A DNA stretch of 64,000 bases from Undibacterium_A arcticum (GCF_042660705.1 NZ_JBHSUQ010000001.1), one strand, 5' to 3'; shown: positions 19,152 to 28,611, numbered from the stretch's first letter. Made by a program: numbers and translations. Notes: generated by a model from the sequence alone, not told the origin.

Positions 19152-19751
19152 GTATTCCGCGACTGAACCATGGCAATCCTTCGTTGTGGCTGTTCGTTTA
19201 GCTGCGAGCGAAGCGCGTCGAAGGTGGAGAGAGGCACGATGTTCCTTGCCATTTAATGGAACAGGGATCTGTGGGGGCGGTTTGAATGGCTCTCTCATTT
19301 CTTCTCGTGCTGAACTTCTCCGCTGACCCGCGAGGCTTCAGGTTCCGCCACTACTGGTTACACAAGCCAACAGTGTCAAGCGAAATATTTTTTACGTTCA
19401 GACAAAACGGTGGTCAGCTAGACCTAGCCAATCTCACTCACCAAATAAATTTCGATGAGCCATCCCATGCAACCAACCAAGATATGCATTCGAAACTGGC
19501 TAAAAGATCGTCAACTCAATCCCAAGCCACTGCCAAGCATAGAGCAGATCAAGGCGAATCTAGGTTGGGAACGGTCAACCGCGCGCCTGGAGCATGTAGA
19601 GCCGCATACTCAAAGCCAGGCAGCTCTAGAAAAATAGAGTTCCTGGCGTGGCCTCGCGATGTTGCGCTTGACTTTCCGTGGTGGCGAGTGGTGCAAAAAA
19701 CTTATTAAGTTAGAAAAAATTGCGCCAAATAACGATGATACGAAAGAAAAA
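19152..19751. other. Intergenic stretch between styD and the porin gene
   Basis: 600 bp without a gene I can support. A 60-codon frame at 19455-19637 (MSHPMQPTKICIRNWLKDRQ...) has a plausible composition but no ribosome site or recognisable homology, so I do not call it. No terminator hairpin with a clear T-run was found after styD, so read-through into the porin gene is possible. Confidence 0.4.
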
Positions 19752-21124
19752 ATGACTCTACTTCAACTATCCAAAACGGCGACCGCAACTTTACTGGTCG
19801 TGAGCTGCTATTGCGCACATGCCACCGACGTCTTTCGGCTCGAAGGCTATGGCCCGATCTCACGAGCGATGGGAGGTGCTGCGACTGCGTTCGACGTCGG
19901 CCCAGCCGGCATGATGACGAACCCTGCGACCTTGTCACTAATGGCAAAGGGGAATGAAATTCAATTGGGCCTTGACGGAATTTTCGCCGATATCAATACG
20001 AGAAACCAGGCAAGCCAGGAAAATGCCTCCTCTGATTCGCATTCAAAAAATCGAGGTCCTTATTTCGCGCCAGAAGCCGCTTACACCCATCGTGAGGGCG
20101 CGTTTACTTTTGGCATTGGAGCATTCGCACAGGGGGGGCTTGGAACGGAATACGGCAAAGACAGTTTTTTATCGAAAACGACGTCCGGAGCAAATTCTGG
20201 ACTAGATAATTCCAGCCGGTTGCTTGTGCTGAATATTCCGATCGCGGTCAGTTATGACGTTACTGAAAAGCTGAGCATTGGCGGAAGCTTGGATGCCATG
20301 TGGACTGGCTTGAATCTCGATTTGCTTCTCGGTGCCAATCAAGTGGGTTCCTTGATTGGAGCTGGGAGAGCATCTGGAAGTCTTGTACCTGTCTTGGGCG
20401 GGCTGCCGGCGTTTGATGGCGCGCATATCAGCTTTCGAAAAACCGTCCCCTCGCAAGCGGTGCGGACGCATGGGGAATCGGCGGTAAATTTGGACTGATT
20501 TATAAGGCTACCAAGGCAACCACTTTGGGCGCAGCGTACAGTTTCGAAAGTAGAATGTCCGACCTTAAGGGCGATGCCACACTGACAGCCCTCGACGCGG
20601 TAGTTGGCCAAGTACCGCTACAGGGCCAGATTGCGATCCGCAATTTTCAGATGCCAGCGGTGCTCAATCTGGGCATGAGTCATCAGTTCAATGACCAATG
20701 GTTGGTAACGGCGGATGTCTCCCGTGTCTTCTGGGAACACGCGATGAAAAATATTAATGTCGGGTTCATGGCCAATGGTGGAGGAAACCTCGATATTCAG
20801 CTACCGCAGAATTACAGGGATCAGACGATCCTGGCACTAGGTGCGGCCTACCGAACAGGTAACTGGACACTTCGCGGGGGCGCGCGCATAGCGTCCCAAG
20901 CGTTGCGTTCGGAACTACTGTTCGCTGTCATCCCCGCTGTCCCGAGAAAGCATATCTCGGCGGGCTTATCCTACGATTTCTCCAAGGACAATACCGTTCA
21001 TTTCAGCTATTCGCATGCATTCAAGGAGACCTTGGATAACTCGAACCTTCCGAATACGTCCGCGCCAATACAAACTTCAAATTCGCAAAACAACTTCGTG
21101 ATCGCCTATACCCACAGATTCTAA
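19752..21124 (+). CDS. FadL/TodX-family outer-membrane hydrocarbon channel (one frameshift)
   Basis: Outer-membrane beta-barrel of the OmpP1/FadL/TodX family, likely the styrene uptake channel (StyE-like). A signal peptide is seen (TATATLLVVSCYCAHA). The family N-terminal hatch motif follows: GPISRAMGGAATAFDVGPAG, MMTNPATLSLM. The C-terminal strand NFVIAYTHRF ends in phenylalanine as expected of barrel proteins. The frame breaks near 20433: TTTCGAAAAAC lacks one T, and FSKNRPLASGADAWGIGGKF restores the match. Length is then 457 residues. Downstream of styD on the same strand. Confidence 0.88.
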
Positions 21125-21155
21125 GAACTTGCCATAACGACCGTGAGAAAAAAAA

Positions 21156-21458
21156 ATGCATAAACTTCTCGTGTTATATCCTCATCCGGATGATCCTCAG
21201 TCTTTCCTCGATTATTACCAGAAATATCATCTTCCGCTTGCATCGCGACTACCAGGGTTAATTTGTTCGAGCTCTGGCCGTCCACAGGGGTTCGGGGCAG
21301 ATACTCCCGAATATTTTCTCATCTTTGAAGCCCAGTTTGCCAATGAAAAAGCGCTTTTCGGTGCGCTCGAGTCGCCTGAAGGAAGAGCGGTTGCAGCGGA
21401 TGTTCCGAATTACTCACCGAAGGGCGCCACGCTATTGCGGCTTCAGGTAAGGGAGTAG
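21156..21458 (+). CDS. EthD-family small protein
   Basis: Dimeric alpha-beta barrel protein of 100 residues of the EthD family. Motifs: LVLYPHPDDPQSFLDYYQKYHLPLASRLPGL, then DTPEYFLIFEAQFANEKALFGALESPEGRAVAADVPNY in two halves of the fold. EthD-like proteins accompany several ether, steroid and aromatic catabolic operons, often without a proven reaction. It lies 31 bp after the porin and closes the styrene block. A role in styrene metabolism is inferred only from position. Confidence 0.8.
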   Translation: MHKLLVLYPHPDDPQSFLDYYQKYHLPLASRLPGLICSSSGRPQGFGADTPEYFLIFEAQFANEKALFGALESPEGRAVAADVPNYSPKGATLLRLQVRE

Positions 21459-21462
21459 TGAC

Positions 21463-21648
21463 ATGATCGACCATTTCAATTCAACGTAATAAGTTGCTCG
21501 AGCATCAGTGCGGCCTGGCGGATTTCCGCAGCGTCGCAGCACGGTTCCTTACTGGTGTAACGACTGTTTCACCGCCAACCAGAACAGCTTGCACGGTACT
21601 AACAACCGCTTATCGGCCATATCCCCGGATGCGCAGGCCGGCAGGTAG
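21463..21648 (+). pseudogene. Possible fragment of a flavin-reductase-like gene
   Basis: Five bases after the EthD stop an ATG (MIDHFNST) is followed by stops. The next frames then read LADFRSVAARFLTGVTTVS and, shifted, TANQNSLHGTNNRLSAISPD. This resembles the first ~45 residues of a flavin reductase (FRxxxxRFxTGVTVVT...LHGMTxNxxxSVS). The rest is missing. A ribosome-site-like GGGAGTAGTGAC precedes the ATG, so it may be the stump of another operon gene. Similarity is by eye and weak. Confidence 0.35.
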
Positions 21649-22013
21649 CCCAAAGTCGCTCGGCCGCCATCAGTAAAGCCAAGCCAGAACCTGAAGTGGT
21701 TTTTTTTTGTTGCTCAATTCTTCTGGCGGAGTAACCTTAGCGAGGAGGTGTCCTTAGCGAGGAAGTGTATGCTATTGGATTGAGCTGCGCAGGGCGCACA
21801 GGGAAATCCGGTTCCATCAGGCGATATCGACATTGGCCCCCCCTCGGGCGAGTACCGATGCCTCGCACGATCACGTGTTTAGCCGTCAACTGCAGCCATT
21901 CTCAATAGCGTGGGCGGCCACAGCGGTGCCGGCGATGGCGCGCCTGTCAACGCGGCGGTCACGCTATCCGACGCCTCGAGTTGAATCCCTGCCATTCGCG
22001 CAAGAGGTGAAGC
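21649..22013. other. Intergenic stretch
   Basis: About 365 bp. It contains a nearly repeated TTAGCGAGGAxGTGT pair at 21739-21768 but no reading frame, RNA or terminator that I can support. Confidence 0.4.
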
Positions 22014-23253
22014 ATGCCGACCATCAACCGCCAGCTGTTTACGGACTCCGCGGCGCTTCGCGTTCGCGATGTTACGCTCTCCGCGACCGACGATCACCAG
22101 ACTCACCGGGAGAAGCTCGCGAGCATCGTGCTGAATGAGATGTATCAGTTCGTGGGCCTGCTGGACGCGAACGGTATGACGCTCGAGATCAACCGAGCGG
22201 CGCTCGAGGGGGCTGGTATCCGGCTGGACGATATCCAGGGGAAACCCTTTTGGGAGTGCCGCTGGTTTGCGGTCTCGAAAGAGACCCGGGACTACGTGCG
22301 GGATCTGGTACGACGTGCCAGCCAGGGGGAGTTCGTACGCTGCGACATCGAAGCTTACGGCCAGGCCGCCGGCGAAGAGACGATCATGGTCGACTTCTCG
22401 CTCCTGCCCATCGAAGACCAAAACGGCAAGATCGTGTTTGCTTCCCGAAGGCCGCAACATCACCGAGAAGAAGCGCGCCGAGGCCGAGATTGCGCGGAAG
22501 AACGAGGAATTGCAGGCAAGCCATGAGCTAATCCTTCGCCAGAGGGACGAGCTCAAGAGCCTCTACGATAAAATCGTGGCGGAGCAGAAGGTGTCGGAGC
22601 GGCTGTTGCTCAATCTGCTGCCCTCTCCGATTGCCGAGCGCCTGAAGGCGCGCCCCGAGCTCATGGCCGATAGCTTCCCGGAAGTCATTGCCGACAGTTT
22701 TCCGGAAGTGACGGTTTTGTTCGCGGACATCGTGGAATTCACCCGTTTTTCTGAAGGCATGAGGCCCGAGCGACTGGTGGCAATGCTCAATGAGATCTTC
22801 ACCGACTTTGACAGCATTGCCGACAATCGCGGCCTCGAGAAGATCAAGACCATTGGTGATGCCTACATGGCTGCCGCAGGACTGCCCGTCCCGGCGGCCG
22901 ATCACGCGGTGCGGGCGGCGCACATGGCGCTGGACATGATAGACGCGCTGGCCCGCTTCAATCAGCGCAATGGGTATAGCTTGCAGGTGCGCATTGGCAT
23001 CAACAGCGGCGCGGTGGTGGCCGGCGTCATTGGCAAGCGCAAGTTCATCTACGACTTGTGGAGTGACGCCGTGAACACCGCCAGCCGGATGGAGTCGCAC
23101 GGTGTGGCTGGACGCGTGCAGGTGACGGAGGCCACCCGGCGGCGGCTGGGTGAGCCGTTCCTGTTCGAGGAGCGCGGCACCATCTACGCCAAGGGCATGG
23201 GCGAACTGCATACCTGGTTCCTGGCCGGCAGGCGCAGTGCGTCGTCCGGATGA
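22014..23253 (+). CDS. PAS-domain class III adenylate cyclase (one frameshift)
   Basis: Predicted cytoplasmic adenylate cyclase of 412 residues: an N-terminal PAS domain (YQFVGLLDANGMTLEINRAA to SEGRNITEKKRAEAE), a coiled coil (~150-200) and a C-terminal CHD domain. Catalytic features are visible: metal aspartates in FADIVEFTRF and IGDAYMAAAG, the adenine-selecting lysine in LEKIKTIGD and aspartate in KFIYDLWSDAVNTASRM. These favour ATP over GTP. The frame breaks at ~22449, where CTTCCCGAAGG has one extra C. A near-perfect 24-bp tandem duplication (22666-22713) gives ADSFPEV twice before the domain. No partner gene is adjacent, and its signal is unknown. Confidence 0.85.
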
Positions 23254-23332
23254 TCGCCGGGCGCTGCAGCGTCGTAATAGGGGTCCTTTTGATTCCAGTG
23301 CATAACCACGAGCACGGGGTTAGGCATCCAGA

Positions 23333-23645
23333 GCTCTGGATAAGGTGCATGCGGAGCGGCTGATCCATAAAATGCTGCCGCTAAACGAGCAGCATCGAAT
23401 TGACATCGCACGCGTTCGCGGCCAGATTTGGGATCTCTACGCCGACCTGAGCATTACGGCAGCGAAGGCGATATCCGCGGCCACGTGCTCAAACAAAAGA
23501 TCAGCGGTGGGAACGCGCAGCGACCTCGGCCGCAAATGCCGCGACACGTTCTCCAGCTTGAAGAAAACCTGCCGAAAGTTGGGCATTTCGTTCTGGAGTT
23601 ATTTGATCGACCGGATCTCATGCAGCGACCAGATTCCGTCCCTGC
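23333..23645 (+). pseudogene. IS66-like transposase remnant
   Basis: Three pieces of an IS66-type transposase C-terminal half: VHAERLIHKMLPLNEQHRID with QIWDLYADL, then in another frame GSEGDIRGHVLKQKISGG, then TRSDLGRKCRDTFSSLKKTC with RKLGISFWSYLIDRI. About 100 residues between YADL and GSEGD are deleted, including the region that would hold catalytic residues, and a further 1-base shift follows. The right side is cut exactly by the left end of the tni transposon at 23646. It is an inert relic. Confidence 0.75.
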
Positions 23646-23664
23646 TGTCGAAGCACGAATAATC
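23646..23664 (+). repeat. Left terminal inverted repeat of the tni transposon
   Basis: TGTCGAAGCACGAATAATC, identical to the reverse complement of 27565-27583. Similarity continues imperfectly inward for about 30 more bases. Confidence 0.9.
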
Positions 23665-23853
23665 TGCAAATATGCACGAATAATCGCTAACAACGAATCC
23701 GGCGCAAAGCCTTGCCCCGTAAGGCTTTCCAATAAATGGTATCCAACAGTACCCTATTGCAAAGGCTATGCCAACCGGCATTTTGCGCGCAAACTCTGCT
23801 AATGAATTTATTTTGATCGAATAATCGGCTAACGAATTCAACCGGAATTGGCC
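23665..23853 (+). promoter_or_regulatory. Left-end subterminal transposase-binding repeats
   Basis: The core CGAATAATC of the terminal repeat recurs at 23677-23685 and 23818-23826, each followed by GCTAA-like sequence (CGCTAAC, CGGCTAAC). On the right end two inverted copies lie next to each other. Arrays of short direct repeats like this are where TnsB/TniA-type transposases bind. The tniA promoter must also lie here. Confidence 0.6.
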
Positions 23854-25516
23854 ATGACGCAGCGCAGCAGTGGCGACTCGAATGTGATGGCCAAAGTACC
23901 TGGGGAGCTTGAGCTTATTGACTCGACGACCTGGACGCGTCTCGCATTACTCGATGCGGCAATCCGCCCTACCCTTGCACTACCGTTCAACCAAGCCATG
24001 GCAGAGCAGATCGCCCATCAGCTCAATGTGCACTGGGGAACCGTGTATCGCTACCGCCAGCGTTTGTTAGCCGAAGGCATCGCCACGGCCCTCTTCGGGC
24101 GCAGCAGAGGATTCCCGAGCGGATCGTCCAGGCTGTCGCCGGAACAAGAAGCCATCATTGATAAAGTCATAGGCCGGCTTGCCCGAGGAGCGGCCAAGCT
24201 ACGCGTGATCGACGTCGTCGAAGAAATCGCACAGCGCTGCAGAATCGAAAACGTCTCCACACCCTCTCGCCCTTCTATCGATCGGCGCCTGCACCGTTTG
24301 ACCCCGGCTTTGGTCGTGCGGCGCAAAGTGGAAGACGACCGGCAGACATCGACCGCCACCGGCACATTCGTCGTTCGCAAGCCATTCGACGTCGTCCAGA
24401 TCGACCACACAAAGTGTGATCTGTTTGTGGTCGACGATCTGTATCGGACATCAATCGGACGTCCTTGGCTGTCGGTGGCGATGGACGTTGCCACGCGCGC
24501 CGTCCTCGCCATTCTCGTTACCTTCGAGCCGCCCAGTGCGGCGGCGGTTGCGCTATTGATCACGCGCATCGTCAACGCAAACAGCCTGGCTGAAGTCCCT
24601 CGGCTTGGGCATCGATTGGCCGATGGGTGGCCTTCCGCGCAGCCTCCATCTCGACAACGGCGCCGAGTTTCACAGCAAAGCACTCGGCCGCGATTGTACC
24701 CAATTCGGCATCGAATTGACCTATCGTCCGCCAGGCCGGCCCCAGTTCGGCGGTCATATCGAACGGATCATCGGCACCTTGATGACCAAGCTTAAAAAAC
24801 TGCCTGGCGCCACCGGCCACTCGGTCAAGAACCGGAAGAATCACGCTCCCGAGAGGACTGCAGCCCTCACCCTGCAGGAATTTGAACGCTGGCTCGCCAT
24901 CGAAATCGGCGAACGCTACCATCACACGGAACATCGCGGTTTGAAGGGCGGCACTCCGTATGCCGCCTGGAAGGTGGCGCAACCGCTCAGTCGCCCGGTC
25001 AAGCATATGGACGATCTGTATGCGGCGTTCCTTCCAGCCGTGCTGCGCACCTTGCATCGAGGTGGCATTGTCTTCAACCACATCCGCTACTGGAATCCCC
25101 TACTCACACCCTTGCTCGCCACACCTACCAAACTCATCGTCCACTATGATCCGGCAGACATCTCGGCGCTGCACGTCAAACTGCCCGATGGGTCGTACCT
25201 GAAGGTCGGCTACGCCGACCTGCGTCATCCCGCCATCGCGCTCTGGGAATGTCTCGCCACGCTGAAATATTTACGCACCGTCAGTCGCCTGGCAATCAAT
25301 GAAACACGCCTGTTCGAAGCCATCAATGCGCAACGCAAGATCATTGACGACGCCAAAAACAAGACTCGCGCCGCACGTAAAGGGGCGGCGCGAAAAAGCG
25401 CTGAAGCGCGCTCGCGCGCCATCGACCCAACCACGAATAACACACCGCAAAACGAATCACCGACAGGGATCGACTACAGCATTGACGCGCCGGAATATCC
25501 GGTGGAGATGTGGTAG
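23854..25516 (+). CDS. tniA: Transposase TniA (DDE integrase family, one frameshift)
   Basis: TnsB/TniA-type transposase that cuts and joins the element ends. An N-terminal helix-turn-helix part (IAHQLNVHWGTVYRYRQRLL) precedes the catalytic core. The acidic triad is visible as D in VVQIDHTKCDLFVVDD, D in LHLDNGAEFHSKAL and E in GHIERIIGTLM. A Mu-type C-terminal barrel follows (DISALHVKLPDGSYLKVGYA). The frame breaks near 24570 (GCAAACAGCC, one A too many or two missing). Corrected length is about 553 residues. ATG 23854 is the likeliest start, with TTG 23848 possible. Confidence 0.88.
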
Positions 25517-25548
25517 CGCAAAGTGAAGTTGCGACAATCAAAGGGGAC

Positions 25549-26427
25549 ATGATGGGCGATCTGAAACATCTGCTGGAGAGCATGCGTCCGATCGCCGCAT
25601 ACGACGCAAAAGAGCGGATCACGCATTTGCGACTGGACCGCTGGATCGACTACCCGCGCGCGGCGCGTGTGCTGCATCTGCTCGATGAAATGCATGAAAC
25701 ACCGCAGCGCAATCGCATGCCCTGCCTTCTGCTGCATGGCGACTCGGGCATGGGAAAGAGCATGATCATCGCAAAATTCAGACGCGCGCATCCGGCGGTC
25801 TACGACCGCAAGACCGGGATCGAGCATCACTCGGTCATCGCCATGGAGATGCCGGCATCGCCGTCGCAGCGGCGCTTTTATGCCCAGCTTTTACAGGCAA
25901 TCAATGCACCCTACCGTCCCAGCGATCGGCTCGAAGCGCTGGAGTTCACCACCATCAGGCTGCTCACGGCAATGCAACCGCGCATGCTATTCGTCGATGA
26001 AATTCACAATCTTCTCAGCGGCACGCCGCGCGAACAGCGCGCTGCGTTGAACCTGTTGAAGTCCCTGTCCAACAAACTGAATTGCTGCATCGTCGTGTCC
26101 GGCACCCAGGATGCGCTGGTGGCGCTGCAGAGCGACGACCAGATGGTGAGCCGCTTTCGCCCCTTTGAACTGGCGCGCTGGCACGAGAACGATGAGTTCC
26201 GGGGATTCGTGCAGGCCTTCGAAAAAACGCTTCCGCTGCGACTGAAGTCCAGTTTGGGGGAACAGCCGATGGTGCAAGCACTGCTTGCGGCCAGCCACGG
26301 CGTAACGGGCAGCATTGCCGAAGTCCTCGCCGGCGCCGCACGCGCTGCGCTTCGCATTGGTACGGAACGCATTACCGTCGAGCTCATTCGTGCCGAGGCG
26401 GGATTGCTCACCGCTGCTGTGGCGTGA
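25549..26427 (+). CDS. tniB: Transposition ATPase TniB
   Basis: AAA+ ATPase of about 292 residues that works with TniA in target selection. Walker A is GDSGMGKS, Walker B RMLFVDEIHNLLSG, and sensor-like VVSGTQDALVAL follows, all typical of TniB/TnsC. AAAGGGGAC precedes tandem ATGs at 25549 and 25552. It starts 32 bp after tniA and its stop overlaps the GTG of tniQ (GTGA), so the three genes are coupled. It is intact. Confidence 0.9.
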   Translation: MMGDLKHLLESMRPIAAYDAKERITHLRLDRWIDYPRAARVLHLLDEMHETPQRNRMPCLLLHGDSGMGKSMIIAKFRRAHPAVYDRKTGIEHHSVIAMEMPASPSQRRFYAQLLQAINAPYRPSDRLEALEFTTIRLLTAMQPRMLFVDEIHNLLSGTPREQRAALNLLKSLSNKLNCCIVVSGTQDALVALQSDDQMVSRFRPFELARWHENDEFRGFVQAFEKTLPLRLKSSLGEQPMVQALLAASHGVTGSIAEVLAGAARAALRIGTERITVELIRAEAGLLTAAVA

Positions 26428-27562
26428 ATCTCGACCGTGTCGTCTGCACCTCGCTACCGATTGTCGCTCATCCTGTCGACGATGAAGGTTTGCGAAGCTG
26501 GATCGGCCGCGTTGCAGCCTGCTATTCGGTTCCGGCACAAACACTCTTGAAGCACACTGGAATAGGTCGTACCAATATCTGCGTTGGAAATTGGCTCACC
26601 CTCAGTGGCTTGCACGTGTCTGACATTCTGATCCTCGCCAAAACCTTACGGCGCTCGACCAGTGCGCTCACCGGGATGGTTACGACGCCCTGGTGCCTTC
26701 CGGAGAATGCAGAGTTCGGCATGTGCGCGCAGTGCGTCATGGAGACGTTTCGGTCCGGTCGGCCGATGTATTGGCGCCGGCGTTGGCTGGATGCGGTCAC
26801 CGTCGGCTGTTTGAAACATGTCACGTGGCTGACGCCGATTGATGCGAATATATTTCGGAAATCCGTCAATTGGCATGGCGTCGAACAGCACCTTCTCGCC
26901 ATCGCCGAGAACGAGGCGAGCAAACAATCGTGTCGCACACCGTCGCGCCTGGCTGACTGCATCAACATGTCCGCCTTGCATCTTCAATCCCTCTTCGCCG
27001 ACGATCCGGACGACCGAACCGCATGGCTCCGATACGGCATCGTGTCTGCCAGCGGCGCGCGCCGGGTCGCGCAAGATTTGCTCGACATACTGCTGGCAGC
27101 AGAGGCGTCAAGACCCGACTACTCACTCTTGTCGGAATTCGCTTCGCGCTTGAAAATCCCGATCGCATTGCACACTGTTTCCATCATTCCGCGCCAGGCG
27201 CGTGCCATGCGGATTCGGCAAGTCAAACACTGGAGGCGCGCATTTTTGCGATGGCGATGACGGACAACCTGATGTTTGCCAGTGCACGCATCAATGATCT
27301 GCAGCTACGACCGACAGCATTCGATGCGAGGTCGATGCGCACGCATTGGTTGTGGCCGCTCATACCGCCGGCAAGTCTTGATCTACTCGCCGAACGCATC
27401 AAGAATTGGCCGGTGGATTACGTCAAAACGTGTTGGCCGGAACTCGACAATATTGAAAAAGCGCCCATGCTGCACCGCAGAAAAATGTTGATTGTGTTGT
27501 GCTCGAATCGGGATAATCCACCGACGCTTCATCATCGATTAGCAAATATTCGTTCAAATTAG
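26424..27562 (+). CDS. tniQ: Target-selection protein TniQ (probable frameshift)
   Basis: TniQ/TnsD-family protein. The zinc-binding motif is visible as CAQC and VGCLKH around residues 95-135, after the family start VVAHPVDDEGLRSWIGRVA (read as IVAHPVDDEGLRSWIGR). The first frame stops at 27260, but the shifted frame continues KTLEARIFAMAMTDNLMFAS to 27562. A missing A in CAAACACTGG (27225-27227) would join them into one 379-residue protein, a usual TniQ size. The alternative is a separate small ORF from ATG 27251 overlapping tniQ. The last codons lie 2 bp from the terminal repeat. Confidence 0.78.
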
Positions 27563-27564
27563 CC

Positions 27565-27583
27565 GATTATTCGTGCTTCGACA
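27565..27583 (-). repeat. Right terminal inverted repeat of the tni transposon
   Basis: Reverse complement reads TGTCGAAGCACGAATAATC, identical to the left end over 19 bp. Inward it continues GGCTAATTTGAACGAATA, containing a second subterminal repeat. Confidence 0.9.
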
Positions 27584-27889
27584 CAAGGCATGGCTCGCGC
27601 GCTTTATCGATACCAAGACCACGTTCGACAATTACCGCAAGGAAGCCGAACGCCTGCTGCTCTGGTCGACCATCCAGTTCGGAAAACCGCTGTCGTCGCT
27701 CACGCACGAAGACTTATTGCTCTATCAGCGGTTTCTGTCCGATCCGCAGCCGGCATCCCGATGGGTGATGCGCGATGGCCGCAAGTTCGCGCGCGCACAT
27801 CCAGAGTGGCGGCCGTTCGCCGGCCCTCTCTCCCCTACCAGCCAGCGCCAGGCGATCATCATTCTCAACACGCTGTTCTCGTGGCTGGC
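27584..27889 (+). pseudogene. Tyrosine recombinase N-terminal fragment
   Basis: About 100 codons of a phage-integrase-type recombinase: HKAWLARFIDTKTTFDNYRK, EAERLLLWSTIQFGKPLSSL, THEDLLLYQRFLSDPQPASR, RPFAGPLSPTSQRQAIIILN, NTLFSWL. This is the SAM-like core-binding domain only. The catalytic domain is absent: at ~27890 it abuts an oppositely oriented KfrA-type fragment. The 5' end is cut by the transposon. It is non-functional. Confidence 0.8.
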
Positions 27890-28470
27890 TGGCTCGATTT
27901 GCCGTGAGTTCAGTTCTCGCATCGAGGAGTCGCGATTTGACCACCGATTTCGTCGACGTCAGTGCAGTGATTTCGTGCCTTAGCGCATCGGATTCAAGGG
28001 GCGCTTGCGCCAGTTCATCCTGGACTGATGCCAGAGCCCTCCTCGCCTGGTCACGCGCATCGCAAGCCTGCTTTTCCGCTTCCCTGGCTTCCTCGACTTG
28101 CGCTTGCGCATCATTCTGAAACGAAGCGAAAGTCTCGTGTGCAGTTGTCTGCGCCGTCACCCATAAAGTTGCGACCAGCTCGCCCGCCGCATCCTTAAGG
28201 GCATCGGGCAGATCCGGATGGCTGACGGTAACCCGACTCTTCTCGCTCAGGTTTTCCCAGAACCGATTAAGTGCCTCGGCAGGTGCGGTCATGCTGCCCT
28301 TACGCACGAGTTGATAGAGCTTGTTCGCGGTCGGACCGTTATGCCATGCCGGAAAAAAAGCAAAATACAGACCTCGCGGTACAGGTCCTGGGTTTGCGTA
28401 AACTGTTCGCGCTGGCGATCGATATCGGCGAGAAGCTGCTTTTCATTGGTACAACAGCGGCCTGGAAGTG
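27890..28470 (-). pseudogene. KfrA_N-type DNA-binding protein fragment
   Basis: Reading leftward from ~28470: LLADIDRQREQFTQTQDLYR, EVCILLFFRHGIT, then after a one-base shift near 28350 PTANKLYQLVRKGSMTAPAE, ALNRFWENLSEKSRVTVSHP and a long coiled-coil rich in Ala/Glu/Arg. This matches the plasmid replication-region DNA-binding family (KfrA_N). Proteins of this type occur near recombinases on plasmids and integrative elements. The C terminus is lost at the junction with the recombinase fragment. Confidence 0.7.
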
Positions 28471-28611
28471 TCGGCCATCGGCTTCGGCCAAACGGGGATA
28501 AGCTTTGATTACGGTCCGGCTGCAGACAAGGGCGCGAAGAGCGCCTATTCGAAGATCACGGTGCAACGGGCGCGGCTTTCGGAAGACCACATGAAGCTGA
28601 TCGACCGCTGA
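28452..28611 (+). pseudogene. Aldo/keto reductase collapsed to its two ends
   Basis: NSGLEVSAIGFGQTGISFDY-GPAADKG is the start of an aldo/keto reductase, and SKITVQRARLSEDHMKLIDR-stop is the end of one, in the same frame. The ~260 residues between, with the catalytic tetrad, are missing. The form of the lesion is the same as in the paaI remnant. It overlaps slightly with the KfrA-type fragment on the other strand. Confidence 0.65.

Larger units (their letters stand above)
23646..27583 (+). mobile_element. Tn5053/Tn402-like transposon (tniA-tniB-tniQ)
   Basis: A 3.9-kb element bounded by perfect 19-bp inverted ends (TGTCGAAGCACGAATAATC) starting with the TGTCG seen in Tn402/Tn5053-type elements. 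It encodes a DDE transposase, an AAA+ ATPase and a TniQ protein in one orientation. No resolvase gene and no cargo lie inside. The flanks (CCTGC on the left, CAAGG on the right) do not form the expected 5-bp target duplication. On the left it cuts an IS66 relic, on the right a tyrosine-recombinase fragment, so the flanks were rearranged after or by transposition. Confidence 0.85.

Noticed and set aside
19455..19637. 60-codon ORF between styD and the porin gene
   Set aside because: No ribosome site, no homology recognised, and isolated in an otherwise empty gap.
25549..27562. Tn7-like CRISPR-associated transposon
   Set aside because: TniB and TniQ are present, but no cas genes or repeats are found and the layout is that of Tn5053/Tn402-type elements.
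23641..27588. Five-base target duplication flanking the tni transposon
   Set aside because: CCTGC on the left and CAAGG on the right do not match; GCATA after the distal right end does not match either.
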